Of a stretch of DNA of 41,840 nt, positions 33,583 to 41,043 are shown piece after piece. How positions within the stretch are numbered: the stretch's first letter is position 1; each line of letters begins with the position of its first letter. Below the pieces are notes generated by a model that did no database searches, was not told the DNA's origin, and worked only from the letters and a program-made list of their open reading frames with translations. The DNA lies in the NCBI GenBank assembly GCA_934234185.1, contig CAKQHO010000019.1:1-41840 (forward strand). The letters are read 5' to 3'. Source of the DNA: an uncultured Psychrobacillus sp. (lineage in GTDB: Bacteria; Bacillota; Bacilli; Bacillales_A; Planococcaceae). A program made the position numbers and the translations under genes.

Positions 33583-33882
33583 TTACATCGATGCGTGAGG
33601 GCCTGTTCTAATATACCCTGAGAAAAACGAGTAATGTCCAGTTCCGTCCGAAAAACCTCTATTATAAATATATCCAGAATAAGTTTTACCGTTTCTAGTT
33701 TCAGTAACCCACATAGCTTGATCTCTAGTGTAAGGCACTGTTCTTGAAACCCAAATAGACTCTGAAGCTATCTCAATTTTTGTTTCTGCACTTTCAGCCG
33801 CTTGTACGTTTGGTAGCTGATATGCTAATCCTGCACTTAAAGCAACAACTAAACTTAGCAATAACATGTTAAATTTCTTCAT
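33583..33882 (-). CDS. Small secreted protein, unknown function
   Basis: A 99-residue protein with a classical signal peptide: MKKF, a hydrophobic core (LLLSLVVALSAGLAY) and a cleavage site after VQA (about residue 28). The mature part of about 70 residues is aromatic-rich, lacks cysteine and has repeats of the type Y-S-G-Y-I (YSGYIYNRGF, FSGYIRTG). The size and composition are compatible with a secreted bacteriocin-like or matrix peptide, but nothing proves this, and no immunity or transporter gene adjoins it. GGAGG lies 10 nt before the ATG. Confidence 0.65.
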   Translation of the reverse strand: MKKFNMLLLSLVVALSAGLAYQLPNVQAAESAETKIEIASESIWVSRTVPYTRDQAMWVTETRNGKTYSGYIYNRGFSDGTGHYSFFSGYIRTGPHASM

Positions 33883-33947
33883 AAAGTAAGTTCCTCCATC
33901 CTAATATTTTTTGATTTTTATTAGAAAAACTAGATACTTATAAAGAA

Positions 33948-33959
33948 AATCGGCCGATT
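33948..33959. promoter_or_regulatory. 12-bp palindrome upstream of the secreted-protein gene
   Basis: AATCGGCCGATT is a perfect palindrome, GC-rich in an AT-rich context, 66 bp upstream of the start of the secreted protein. A TATAAG -10-like element lies between it and the gene on the minus strand, so the palindrome would sit near the -35. The rest of 33960-34219 shows no gene. Confidence 0.4.
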
Positions 33960-34219
33960 ATTCTTACAATTCAATCTTTTCATACTACATTTTAATTGTC
34001 TACTCATTTTTGTTACACAATCTCCATAGAAATATATTGGTTTTTTAGGGTTCCCTTACAATAACTTGTGAAATTTTTACATATCAAAAACTAGTTAGCG
34101 TAGGAAATTTTCATTAAAAACTGCATAATAACAAGGGATTCTCTAACTCTTTTCTAACTTTCTGGAGACAGGAACCACAAAAATATCCCTTTAAAATGAT
34201 TATAGGCTATAAGACTCAC

Positions 34220-34256
34220 AAAAAAATAAAAGCACCTAGTGAGTTTCATTAGGTGC
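34220..34256 (-). terminator. Terminator of the racemase operon
   Basis: GCACCTA (34232-34238) pairs with TAGGTGC (34250-34256), followed on the minus strand by TTTTATTTTTTT. It lies 7 nt after the stop of the GNAT gene. Confidence 0.85.
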
Positions 34257-34262
34257 ACTAAA

Positions 34263-34937
34263 TTATTTCATATATACAACATACCACTCATTTTCTTTTA
34301 GAAGTATCTCTAAGCCTACCCAACCGTTTTTTAGTATTTCCTGTTGCTGTTCTGCATCGGCCATTCTTACTTCTATTTTATTTGTATATACTGATGTCTC
34401 TTCGTTTAGGTTTTTGTAGAATACATATCGTAGCATATTCTGATATTTTGGCTTAAGTGCTCCTATTTTCATTCCCTGGCTAAGCTTATCCTTTAAACTC
34501 GGAATATTAAAGGGAGCTACTGTTGCACAAACAATAGAATACGGTAATTCAACCAACAGCTCCATCACAATGTGACCAAGCTTTTTTTGCAATCCATATC
34601 CTCTAAAATTAGGATGTACAATTGTAATTTCCTGATAGACCACTTTGTGTAGCTCTTCCTTAACGAGCCCTATATCTAATCCAAGGTGGTTTTCATCCAT
34701 TACTGGTATTTGTAGCGTGCGAAAGGCAACAAGCTGCTCCTCTACAAAAAGTCCTACCATCAAACGATTATGTAATGTCCCCTCTACCTCTTCTCGGGAC
34801 AAAGGTTGAAGAAAATTATGATTTTCGAGCATTTCAATAACTATATTTTGTAAATCGAGAATTTTATCTATATCTCTAGTTGATAATTCTCGAACGGGGT
34901 ACTCCTTTTCATTCAGATATACCGTCCATTCTTTCAT
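34263..34937 (-). CDS. GNAT N-acyltransferase, probable D-amino acid N-succinyltransferase
   Basis: A 224-residue GNAT-fold protein. The acyl-CoA loop lies in HPNFRGYGLQKKLG (about 113-126), preceded by the strand YQEITIV. In the pathway described for Geobacillus kaustophilus, a GNAT enzyme succinylates a D-amino acid, a racemase inverts the succinylated product and an M20 enzyme removes the succinyl group. The same three families stand in one operon here, so I infer the first step for this gene. It starts 18 bp after the racemase stop, with AGAGG about 10 nt before the ATG, and is the last gene before the terminator. Confidence 0.75.
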   Translation of the reverse strand: MKEWTVYLNEKEYPVRELSTRDIDKILDLQNIVIEMLENHNFLQPLSREEVEGTLHNRLMVGLFVEEQLVAFRTLQIPVMDENHLGLDIGLVKEELHKVVYQEITIVHPNFRGYGLQKKLGHIVMELLVELPYSIVCATVAPFNIPSLKDKLSQGMKIGALKPKYQNMLRYVFYKNLNEETSVYTNKIEVRMADAEQQQEILKNGWVGLEILLKENEWYVVYMK

Positions 34938-34955
34938 AAGTGCACTTCCTCTTAC

Positions 34956-36065
34956 TTAAATTACTTTGCTTGAAAATACCGTCAACTCTTGGAGAGTTCT
35001 CTCATTTACTTCTATTCCCAATCCCGGAAGCTCGTTCAGTTGAATAAAAGGAATCTCATACTGAAGATTGCCTACGTCCTTCGAGAATTTTAACGGGCCA
35101 GTCAATTCTACACTAGTAAATGCTTTTTTGCTGAAAGCCACATAGAATCCTGCTGCAGATCCTATAGATGACTCTACCATAGAGCCGATTTGACATTCTA
35201 TCCCTGCCATTTCTGCCATATGTGCAAGCTTCATAGCAGGATAAATTCCTCCACACTTCATCAGTTTAATATTAACCTTATGAGCTGCTTGCTTTTCGAT
35301 TAATTCTCGCATATCTCTCATGCCTCTTAATCCTTCATCCATCATAAGAGGAGTACTTGTCTTCGCTTTTACCTCGACCATACCGTTAAAATCATCTGCC
35401 TTTACCGGCTGCTCAAGCCAGTCAATTCCTAAATGCTCGAGCTGGCGCATCGCCATAATGGTATTAGCACTGTTCTTCCATCCTTGATTTACATCCACAC
35501 GAATAGCTATTTGGTTACCGACTCTATTTCTTACAGCCTGAATACGCTCCACATCAGACTTTACATCTGTGCCTACTTTCATTTTGAAGGAATTATAGCC
35601 GGCTGCCATTTTCTTTACCGCTTCTTCAGCCATTGCTTCTGGAGTACCGATACTTAATACATGCGTAATAGGGAAGCGCTCGTGATATCTGCCTCCAAGC
35701 AGCTGATAGATCGGCACTTTTAGCTTCTTACCGACTACATCATAGCATGCAATATCCAGCGCTGCCTTTGCAGCTGGTGCCTGATAAACAGCCTTGTCCA
35801 TCTTTTCATGAAGTTTTTCGAACTCCATTGGGTTCTCTCCTATCAGAAGAGGTGACAATGTCTTTTCTAATATTGCATATGTACTTTCCCACGTTTCTCC
35901 AGTTACATGCTCATCAGGGACTGCTTCCCCGTATCCAACGATGCCATCCTCTGTTGTTAGCTTAACAATAATAGATGGCATGTCTGGATATATACCATAG
36001 CTAATAATGAATGGCTCTATAAGTGGTAACCGAATAGCAAATATCTCTATATCTTTGATTTTCAT
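34956..36065 (-). CDS. N-succinylamino acid racemase, divergent BC0371 type (enolase superfamily)
   Basis: A 369-residue MLE-type enolase-superfamily enzyme. The acid/base lysines are Lys161 and Lys163 (KMK) and Lys267 (KLMK); the metal ligands are Asp191, Glu218 and Asp243. Several segments (YPDMPSIIVK, RVDVNQGWKNSANT, KLMKCGGIYPA) match my memory of Bacillus cereus BC0371, shown to racemise N-succinyl-Arg and N-succinyl-Lys. That substrate is therefore most likely; dipeptide epimerase is the alternative. ATG 36065 follows AAAGGTGA; a GTG at 36074 lies within that ribosome binding site. It is sandwiched between the M20 and GNAT genes. Confidence 0.82.
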   Translation of the reverse strand: MKIKDIEIFAIRLPLIEPFIISYGIYPDMPSIIVKLTTEDGIVGYGEAVPDEHVTGETWESTYAILEKTLSPLLIGENPMEFEKLHEKMDKAVYQAPAAKAALDIACYDVVGKKLKVPIYQLLGGRYHERFPITHVLSIGTPEAMAEEAVKKMAAGYNSFKMKVGTDVKSDVERIQAVRNRVGNQIAIRVDVNQGWKNSANTIMAMRQLEHLGIDWLEQPVKADDFNGMVEVKAKTSTPLMMDEGLRGMRDMRELIEKQAAHKVNIKLMKCGGIYPAMKLAHMAEMAGIECQIGSMVESSIGSAAGFYVAFSKKAFTSVELTGPLKFSKDVGNLQYEIPFIQLNELPGLGIEVNERTLQELTVFSSKVI

Positions 36066-36084
36066 TTCAATCACCTTTCTTAAC

Positions 36085-37182
36085 TCAGTTGGCTGCTTTC
36101 CGAAGTGTCTGTGCGATTACTTTGGAGCCAATAAGAAGAGCTTCCTTGTGGAATGTCATTTTGGGATGATGTAAACCAGGTGCTAGATCGGCACCAACCC
36201 CGATCATCGATGCCTTTAAGGATGGTTGCTTGATCGTATAGAAATGAAAATCGTCACTTCCAGAAGTAATAATTTCTTCAGCAAGACCTTCCATTCCTAT
36301 TGCTTCTATAATAGCTTCCTTTGCGATAGTAGCTGCCTCAGCAGAAACCTCAGCTCCTGGGGTTATATCCTGCCATTCCCACTCTATCTCTATATCAAAT
36401 AATTTAGCAATGGATTGTAATTGTAGATCAATTTGCTTCTTCATCTCTCTTAATACATCGTTCTTCTGTGCACGTGCGTCTATTGAAAAGGAGGCGTTAC
36501 CAGGAATAATATTCATACTATCGCCTCCTGCTTGAAGCTTGGTAAGCTTTGCTGAATATGCTTCGAAGGGAGAAAAATAAAGATTCTTTAATGCCTGGTG
36601 AATCGCAAAGGTTACATCAATGGCATTCCTCCCTTGATGTGGACGAGCCCCGTGGGCATCAATTCCTTTGATCTTTCCTTCTAAAAACATCGCTGCCCCA
36701 TGGTGGATTGCTGGTGCAACTTTCCCAAAAGGTATCTCTTCAATCGGACGTAAATGCACGCCAAATAGATGGGTTACATCCTCCAAGGCGCCTCGCTCAA
36801 TCATAGAAAGCGCACCATTACCCTTTTCTTCAGCCGGTTGAAATATGAAGCGGATTCGCTTGTTTAGCTTTTCATTTTTAATTAATAGCAGGGCGCCTAG
36901 CACCATCGACATATTTGCATCATGTCCACAGGAATGGTTGGCGCGGTATATGCCATTTACCTCTTGCCAAAGAGCATCTATGTCAGCCCGGATAGCTATT
37001 ACTTCCTTCCCTTCTCCTATTTCTGCAAGAAGTCCAGTCACATCATCGAATCTACGATAAGGTACTTCCAGCTCCTCTAGAATTGCAGCCAGTTTGTTAG
37101 TTGTTTCAACTTCCTTCCAGCTCACCTCTGGATTTTCATGAAAATACTCAAACCAATTTTTAATGCGGGTTTCCGTCTGCAT
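36085..37182 (-). CDS. M20-family amidohydrolase, probable N-succinyl-L-amino acid hydrolase
   Basis: A 365-residue metal-dependent M20D amidohydrolase. The metal-site sequence is NHSCGHDANMSM, with FQPAEE (catalytic Glu) and FGVHLRP further on, and a dimerisation domain containing DAHGARPH. Related Bacillus enzymes remove acyl groups from L-amino acids. Next to a succinylamino acid racemase, the expected job is to release the free L-amino acid and make the conversion irreversible. ATG 37182 is chosen because AAGGGG lies 9 nt upstream; the longer frame from 37230 would overlap ywbE. Confidence 0.83.
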   Translation of the reverse strand: MQTETRIKNWFEYFHENPEVSWKEVETTNKLAAILEELEVPYRRFDDVTGLLAEIGEGKEVIAIRADIDALWQEVNGIYRANHSCGHDANMSMVLGALLLIKNEKLNKRIRFIFQPAEEKGNGALSMIERGALEDVTHLFGVHLRPIEEIPFGKVAPAIHHGAAMFLEGKIKGIDAHGARPHQGRNAIDVTFAIHQALKNLYFSPFEAYSAKLTKLQAGGDSMNIIPGNASFSIDARAQKNDVLREMKKQIDLQLQSIAKLFDIEIEWEWQDITPGAEVSAEAATIAKEAIIEAIGMEGLAEEIITSGSDDFHFYTIKQPSLKASMIGVGADLAPGLHHPKMTFHKEALLIGSKVIAQTLRKAAN

Positions 37183-37211
37183 ACTCCAAGACCCCTTTAT
37201 ATGTTTTTCGA

Positions 37212-37406
37212 TCACTCTACTATTGCACACACTCTGCCTATTTGCCCGTCCGTTAATCGAACCTTAATACCATGTGGATGAAAAGAAGAGTTCGTTAAGA
37301 TATCCTTCACTACGCCCCTTGTCTTCTCACCTGATCGCTGGTCCTTTTTCAAAATAATATCCACCTCTATACCCGGCTGAATATCCTTTCTATTTTGTCC
37401 GTTCAA
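37212..37406 (-). CDS. ywbE: YwbE family protein
   Basis: A 64-residue protein with the sequence pattern of Bacillus YwbE (DUF2196): NGQNRKDIQPGIEVDIILKK, then RGVVKDILTNSSFHPHGIKVRL and DGQIGRV. The fold is probably a small beta-barrel related to KOW/SH3 domains; the function is unknown, though a nucleic-acid role has been suggested. A TTG start at 37406 with GAGGTGAT upstream is better than the ATC-led extension. It is the first gene of the four-gene racemase operon, 29 bp before the amidohydrolase. Its link to the pathway may be only positional. Confidence 0.85.
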   Translation of the reverse strand: MNGQNRKDIQPGIEVDIILKKDQRSGEKTRGVVKDILTNSSFHPHGIKVRLTDGQIGRVCAIVE

Positions 37407-37443
37407 TCTGATCACCTCATTTTGTATCGTACCACTTTAAGCC

Positions 37444-37458
37444 TGTAGTTACACTACA
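37444..37458. promoter_or_regulatory. Palindrome upstream of the ywbE operon
   Basis: TGTAGT (37444-37449) and ACTACA (37453-37458) form a perfect palindrome around TAC, 38 bp upstream of the ywbE start. It could be the operator or a promoter-proximal element of the operon. No promoter could be fixed with confidence. Confidence 0.3.
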
Positions 37459-37557
37459 AGAATGGAAGTTTTTCGACTAAAAGAGCCCTACATATACTCA
37501 GCGAAAATTAGTGTCAGCTTGAAAATGGTTTCTCCCCTCTCTCTATTCTTTCGAACG

Positions 37558-37647
37558 TTATTCCAAGAGATCACCAGGTTAACATTCCAAAACCTTGCCA
37601 TTCTTTAATATAGAGAGATTAGCTATAGTAATTCCAACTCTTTTCAT
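37558..37647 (-). pseudogene. Truncated YozG-type (HTH_26) transcriptional regulator
   Basis: Directly after the DUF2975 gene, a frame starts with ATG at 37647 behind GAGGTAGAAC. It reads MKRVGITIANLSILKNGK, the helix-turn-helix of YozG/XRE-type regulators, then VLEC, a TAA stop (37579-37581), PGDLLE and a final TAA (37558-37560). Intact family members carry about 20 more N-terminal residues, about 13 residues between NGK and VLEC, and CQPGDLLEY at the end. Thus two deletions and a CAA-to-TAA change are implied. DUF2975 genes usually come with exactly this regulator, which supports the reading. Confidence 0.75.
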
Positions 37648-37655
37648 GTTCTACC

Positions 37656-38135
37656 TCAGACAGTTAGATCGTTTTTAGACATTACTTCCATAGCACTTGT
37701 CAGCAGCTTTTGTAGAATAGCTGAAAAGATAGCGATTATCGTTGATACGAGGGCAATTACTAAGCCGATTAATACTAGCCCTGGCGCATCATCCGCTTGT
37801 GCCATGATAAATAGGAGCGGAAGACCTACAGCATATAAACTAAAAATGATAATAGCACAGTACTTTATATACATGAGAGAATCTATTGATAACTTGGAGA
37901 ATGCCATTTGTCGATCAATATTACCTAAAAGCATTAATGTCTGATAAAGAGCAAAGAAATATGGAATAGCAGTTGAGTAGAAGAAAAGAAATATAATATA
38001 TTTTAGAAAAGGCAGCTCTAAAATTTGTGCAAAATAAACTGCAATTGGCGGCACCCAAAATATACATAACGTTAGTATGAATAAGCCCATAAGAATGACA
38101 ACTAACTTCAAGAAATTTGTTTTTACACGCATCAT
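37656..38135 (-). CDS. DUF2975 family membrane protein
   Basis: A 159-residue protein with four membrane helices (about 9-30, 42-64, 87-109 and 118-142), matching the DUF2975 family (Bacillus YoaS). The family is normally cotranscribed with a small YozG-type regulator, which here is only a remnant immediately downstream. The role is unknown. GAGGAG lies 9 nt before the ATG. Loss of the partner suggests the module is decaying or the protein works without it. Confidence 0.8.
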   Translation of the reverse strand: MMRVKTNFLKLVVILMGLFILTLCIFWVPPIAVYFAQILELPFLKYIIFLFFYSTAIPYFFALYQTLMLLGNIDRQMAFSKLSIDSLMYIKYCAIIIFSLYAVGLPLLFIMAQADDAPGLVLIGLVIALVSTIIAIFSAILQKLLTSAMEVMSKNDLTV

Positions 38136-38281
38136 GTTATTGTCTCCTCGTTTTAGTTATTTATTGATAAACAATAAAATAGTATACATATTGACTATAT
38201 ATTTATTGCCACTCAACTATTCTTATTTTCACCAAATCTCTTTAACAAGAACAAAGGCATTTAAGGAAGGTTTCTTTATAT

Positions 38282-38311
38282 AAAAAGAAGACTTCAGTAT
38301 CAGAAGCCTTC
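38282..38311 (-). terminator. Terminator of the GrpB-family gene
   Basis: GAAGACTTC (38287-38295) pairs with GAAGCCTTC (38303-38311), with one G-U, followed by TTTTT on the minus strand; it overlaps the stop codon. Confidence 0.8.
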
Positions 38312-38869
38312 CCCGACATTTCCCTTAAGTCTTTTCCCCTCTTGTCTCTTCTCATATATAGCACTTACAAAATTTCCCTTGTAGTCGGTATATTCATTTA
38401 TCCCACCATTTTTCTCTTCCAAAAATCTCTTCTTTACTTTTTCATATTCCTGTCGAGCATTTCTATCTGAATTTAAATAATCCCGAAAAAATATTAAATT
38501 ATTCCATAGGTCACTATTGTATTCAACTAAGTGTATAAAATGGGTTTTCTCTTCGTATGTTTCGTCGGTAAACTTGGCAAATACTATTTCATTTGGACGT
38601 TCTACTCGAAGTCTGAGAAAACCAACCTGCTTTAAACCCCAGTAGATATCTTTTTCCACATTTTCTATATCATCTACTCCAACAACGATATCCAAAATAG
38701 GCTTGGCGGCTAATCCCTCTATAGCCGTACTTCCAATATGTTCAATTCGATTTCCTACTATCAAGGTAAAATCAGTTAAGTTCTTCTTTATCCTCAAAAA
38801 CTCCTGCTTCCATTCCGCATGGTACAGCTCTAATCTTATCTCATCTTTTTTTAGACCTAATATTTTCAT
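38300..38869 (-). CDS. GrpB family protein (UPF0157), nucleotidyltransferase fold
   Basis: A 189-residue GrpB/COG2320 protein. The nucleotidyltransferase-like core is HIGSTAIEGLAAKPILDIVV (about 45-64), with two Asp in the following strand, and a later THFIHLVEYNSDLWNNLIFFRDYL, both typical of the family. The substrate is unknown; some members are fused to acetyltransferases or dephospho-CoA kinase. The ATG lies 8 nt after GGGGTGA. It is monocistronic, divergent from ppiB. Confidence 0.85.
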   Translation of the reverse strand: MKILGLKKDEIRLELYHAEWKQEFLRIKKNLTDFTLIVGNRIEHIGSTAIEGLAAKPILDIVVGVDDIENVEKDIYWGLKQVGFLRLRVERPNEIVFAKFTDETYEEKTHFIHLVEYNSDLWNNLIFFRDYLNSDRNARQEYEKVKKRFLEEKNGGINEYTDYKGNFVSAIYEKRQEGKRLKGNVGEGF

Positions 38870-38932
38870 CTCATCACCCCTAGGTTATTTTTCGTGAACT
38901 AATGCTACTAACAATGAATAAGCTATACTTTT

Positions 38933-38962
38933 TTGTAAATTAACTTAAACACATGCTATACT
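38933..38962 (+). promoter_or_regulatory. SigA promoter of ppiB
   Basis: -35 TTGTAA (38933-38938), an 18-bp spacer and extended -10 TGCTATACT with TATACT at 38957-38962. The ppiB ATG follows 39 bp later, leaving a short leader. Confidence 0.7.
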
Positions 38963-39001
38963 TATGAAGAATTTTATTAGAATAAAAGGAGTGTTTTTAG
39001 A

Positions 39002-39442
39002 ATGGCTAAAAAAGGTTATTTCCTTATGGAATCAGGCGATAAAATTGAGTTTGAACTATATCCCAACGAAGCACCAAACACTGTAGCAAACTTTGAAGAG
39101 TTAGCAAACAGCGGATTTTATAACGGAGTTGTTTTCCACCGTGTTATTCCTGGTTTTGTAAGTCAAGGGGGAGACCCAACTGGTACTGGTATGGGTGGAA
39201 GCGGCAAAACAATTAAATGTGAAACTGCCGGAAACCCTCATAAGCACGAAGCAGGTAGCCTTTCTATGGCACACGCTGGTAAAGATACTGGCTCTAGCCA
39301 ATTCTTCATCGTTCATGAGCCACAACCACATTTAAATGGTGTGCACACTGTATTTGGAAAAGTAACAAGCGGTTTAGAAATAGCTAAATCAATGAAAAAC
39401 GGCGACAAAATGGAAAAAGTAGAAGTTTTCGACGCTGAATAA
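39002..39442 (+). CDS. ppiB: Peptidyl-prolyl cis-trans isomerase B (cyclophilin)
   Basis: A 146-residue cytoplasmic cyclophilin, the usual length in bacilli. The active-site residues are in FHRVIPGFVSQGGDPTGTG and SLSMAHAGKDTGSSQFFI, with HLNGVHTVFGKV closing the fold. It catalyses proline isomerisation during protein folding. It has no signal peptide. AAAGGAG precedes the ATG, and the gene is flanked by its own promoter and terminator. Confidence 0.96.
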   Translation: MAKKGYFLMESGDKIEFELYPNEAPNTVANFEELANSGFYNGVVFHRVIPGFVSQGGDPTGTGMGGSGKTIKCETAGNPHKHEAGSLSMAHAGKDTGSSQFFIVHEPQPHLNGVHTVFGKVTSGLEIAKSMKNGDKMEKVEVFDAE

Positions 39443-39451
39443 TAATTTTTT

Positions 39452-39484
39452 AGGTCTTGGAATTTTCCAAGGCCTTTATTTTAC
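39452..39484 (+). terminator. Terminator of ppiB
   Basis: AGGTCTTGGA (39452-39461) pairs with TCCAAGGCCT (39466-39475), with one G-U, followed by TTTATTTTA. Confidence 0.85.
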
Positions 39485-39534
39485 TTCGACATAGTTTTCT
39501 ATTTCCCTTTCAAATTTAAAAGGAGGTGTGGGAT

Positions 39535-39711
39535 TTGAAGGACTTTCACTGCTGTGCAACATGTACCCATTTTGAGAGTAAAAAAACAATTAGTGGAATG
39601 TATTACATGTGTAAAAGATTAGGTTTCCAAACAGATCCACGCTACAAATTTAATTGTTGGAATCCAAAGGAGGTTGTGCGTAAATTGATGGAGAGGGAGG
39701 AACAACCGTAA
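39535..39711 (+). CDS. Small Cys-rich protein, likely metal-binding
   Basis: A 58-residue protein starting at TTG 39535, 8 nt after AGGAGG; the in-frame GTG at 39526 overlaps that site. Cysteines in HCCATC, YYMCKR and FNCWNP form a CCxxC...C...C arrangement suited to zinc or iron-sulfur binding. It resembles short conserved hypothetical proteins of bacilli. The C-terminal helix is charged (EVVRKLMEREEQ). It lies downstream of the ppiB terminator and presumably has its own promoter. Confidence 0.7.
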   Translation: MKDFHCCATCTHFESKKTISGMYYMCKRLGFQTDPRYKFNCWNPKEVVRKLMEREEQP

Positions 39712-39745
39712 CTAGATATACATATTTAGATCATTCTTATTCAAT

Positions 39746-39783
39746 AAAAAGGTAAACCACTAACAATCAGTCAGCAGTTTACC
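39746..39783 (-). terminator. Second minus-strand terminator
   Basis: GGTAAAC (39751-39757) pairs with GTTTACC (39777-39783), followed on the minus strand by TTTTT (39746-39750). It lies 120 nt beyond the terminator of the DUF1648 gene and so encloses a short transcribed space. Confidence 0.6.
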
Positions 39784-39791
39784 CATTATTC

Positions 39792-39884
39792 TTAACAGCA
39801 TCCTCTTACTCCACTATGAGAAACTCCTTTCTCAGGAAGCTTCAAATCTACTTGAGATACCAGGATCTTTTGTTCGTTGCTCAA
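39792..39884 (-). CDS. Possible 30-residue peptide between two terminators
   Basis: From TTG 39884 the frame reads SNEQKILVSQVDLKLPEKG and ends in VSHSGVRGCC. The frame is open upstream to 39902. The ribosome binding site is poor (AAGAG, 7 nt upstream), and the terminator of the DUF1648 gene ends directly before it, so expression would need read-through. The sequence looks protein-like, with a Cys-Cys C-terminus. It may be a decayed gene end, a small peptide, or chance. Confidence 0.25.
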   Translation of the reverse strand: MSNEQKILVSQVDLKLPEKGVSHSGVRGCC

Positions 39885-39904
39885 ATCCTTGCTCTTATCA
39901 ATCT

Positions 39905-39935
39905 AAAAAAAATGAAACGATTGCTCGTTTCATTT
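39905..39935 (-). terminator. Terminator of the GntR/DUF1648 operon
   Basis: A perfect 10-bp stem, AAATGAAACG (39910-39919) with CGTTTCATTT (39926-39935), followed on the minus strand by TTTTTTT. It overlaps the stop codon. Confidence 0.9.
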
Positions 39936-41043
39936 AAAGGGCTAATGTTAAAATTAAAATTAGTACAAGTGGTCCAAAGAAAATGAGCCAGCCAATAGGA
40001 TGTGCAAAGTTTAAAGACCAGCCTACACCGAAGCGCTTTTCAACCAAAATACTAGGATCATCTTTATTAATATATATTACCCCTGCTTTCCAGTACTTGT
40101 CATCATCAACAGAAATAGTATTCCCGTCTATATTTTCGGCATCCTCTTCTACCTTTAACCTTGTTCCCCCTTGCCCCACCTTCCAGGTAAAGATAATCAC
40201 GACTAGGAGAGTACCGATTAAAAAGGTTAAGGGAATACCCATCATTAGGACAGATGAGGTAACCTCCGGATGAATTGTTTGCAAGTGAAAATATCCAAGC
40301 ATTAAGGTAATACCAACCGAAATAAACAAAGACAGCCAACTGCTATACTTTCGAAATCTTAGCTGTTGCTCAGCAGACTTCTTTTTTTGATTAGGGTTTA
40401 TTTTCGCTCCTGAAAATCTAAGTCCCTCACTCATGATTAACATCATTCCCTGTAAAACTAACAGGATTAGCATTGTTAAGACGACAGTAAAGTAATTTTT
40501 CCCTGTGAATGCATCCGGTTCTCCACTTGGTCCCCAGTGTGTTGGAATAAGGTCTGGCATTTTGTCGTAGTTCATATACGTATAGATGATCAGTCCTATC
40601 GTTACAATCATTGGCATAACAAAAACAACCTTCGGAATTAGTTGTACTTTATCCTGGAATGTTAAATCGACAACTCGTACCTCGTTCTTCCCCTCCGTCC
40701 ATCGATGCTCAGCCTTTACTTTTTTCATTCTCACATGACTCACTATATAATAGCCTACCGAAACGAAAAGTATAGCAAATTGTAGCCCTACACTTACTAA
40801 CGCAAGTACATCCTCCGTTGGTCTTTGGGTAAATAGCCAGATAAGAAAAGCTACAAATATTAATAAACCCCATAATAAAACGGAAATAGCATACCTTTTC
40901 TTTAACCGAGTAACTATTTCAGTTCTCGTATACTGCTCAGGAACATACACACCAAATACAATTGTTTGCTTTAAAAAGTAAGGTATAAATGCCTGCAGTA
41001 AAGTAATAAACAAGAAAATTAATCCAAACAACCATACACCCAT
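39934..41043 (-). CDS. DUF1648/DUF5808 membrane protein
   Basis: A 369-residue protein with about nine membrane helices. DUF1648 is recognised at IPTHWGPSGEPDAFTGK (about 170-186) and DUF5808 near the C-terminus at YWKAGVIYINKDDPSILVEKRFGVGW-type sequence. DUF1648 is shared with SdpI-type immunity and signalling proteins. Its ATG overlaps the GntR stop by one base (TAATG), so the two are translationally coupled and the regulator probably controls this gene in response to a compound acting on the membrane. Confidence 0.83.
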   Translation of the reverse strand: MGVWLFGLIFLFITLLQAFIPYFLKQTIVFGVYVPEQYTRTEIVTRLKKRYAISVLLWGLLIFVAFLIWLFTQRPTEDVLALVSVGLQFAILFVSVGYYIVSHVRMKKVKAEHRWTEGKNEVRVVDLTFQDKVQLIPKVVFVMPMIVTIGLIIYTYMNYDKMPDLIPTHWGPSGEPDAFTGKNYFTVVLTMLILLVLQGMMLIMSEGLRFSGAKINPNQKKKSAEQQLRFRKYSSWLSLFISVGITLMLGYFHLQTIHPEVTSSVLMMGIPLTFLIGTLLVVIIFTWKVGQGGTRLKVEEDAENIDGNTISVDDDKYWKAGVIYINKDDPSILVEKRFGVGWSLNFAHPIGWLIFFGPLVLILILTLAL

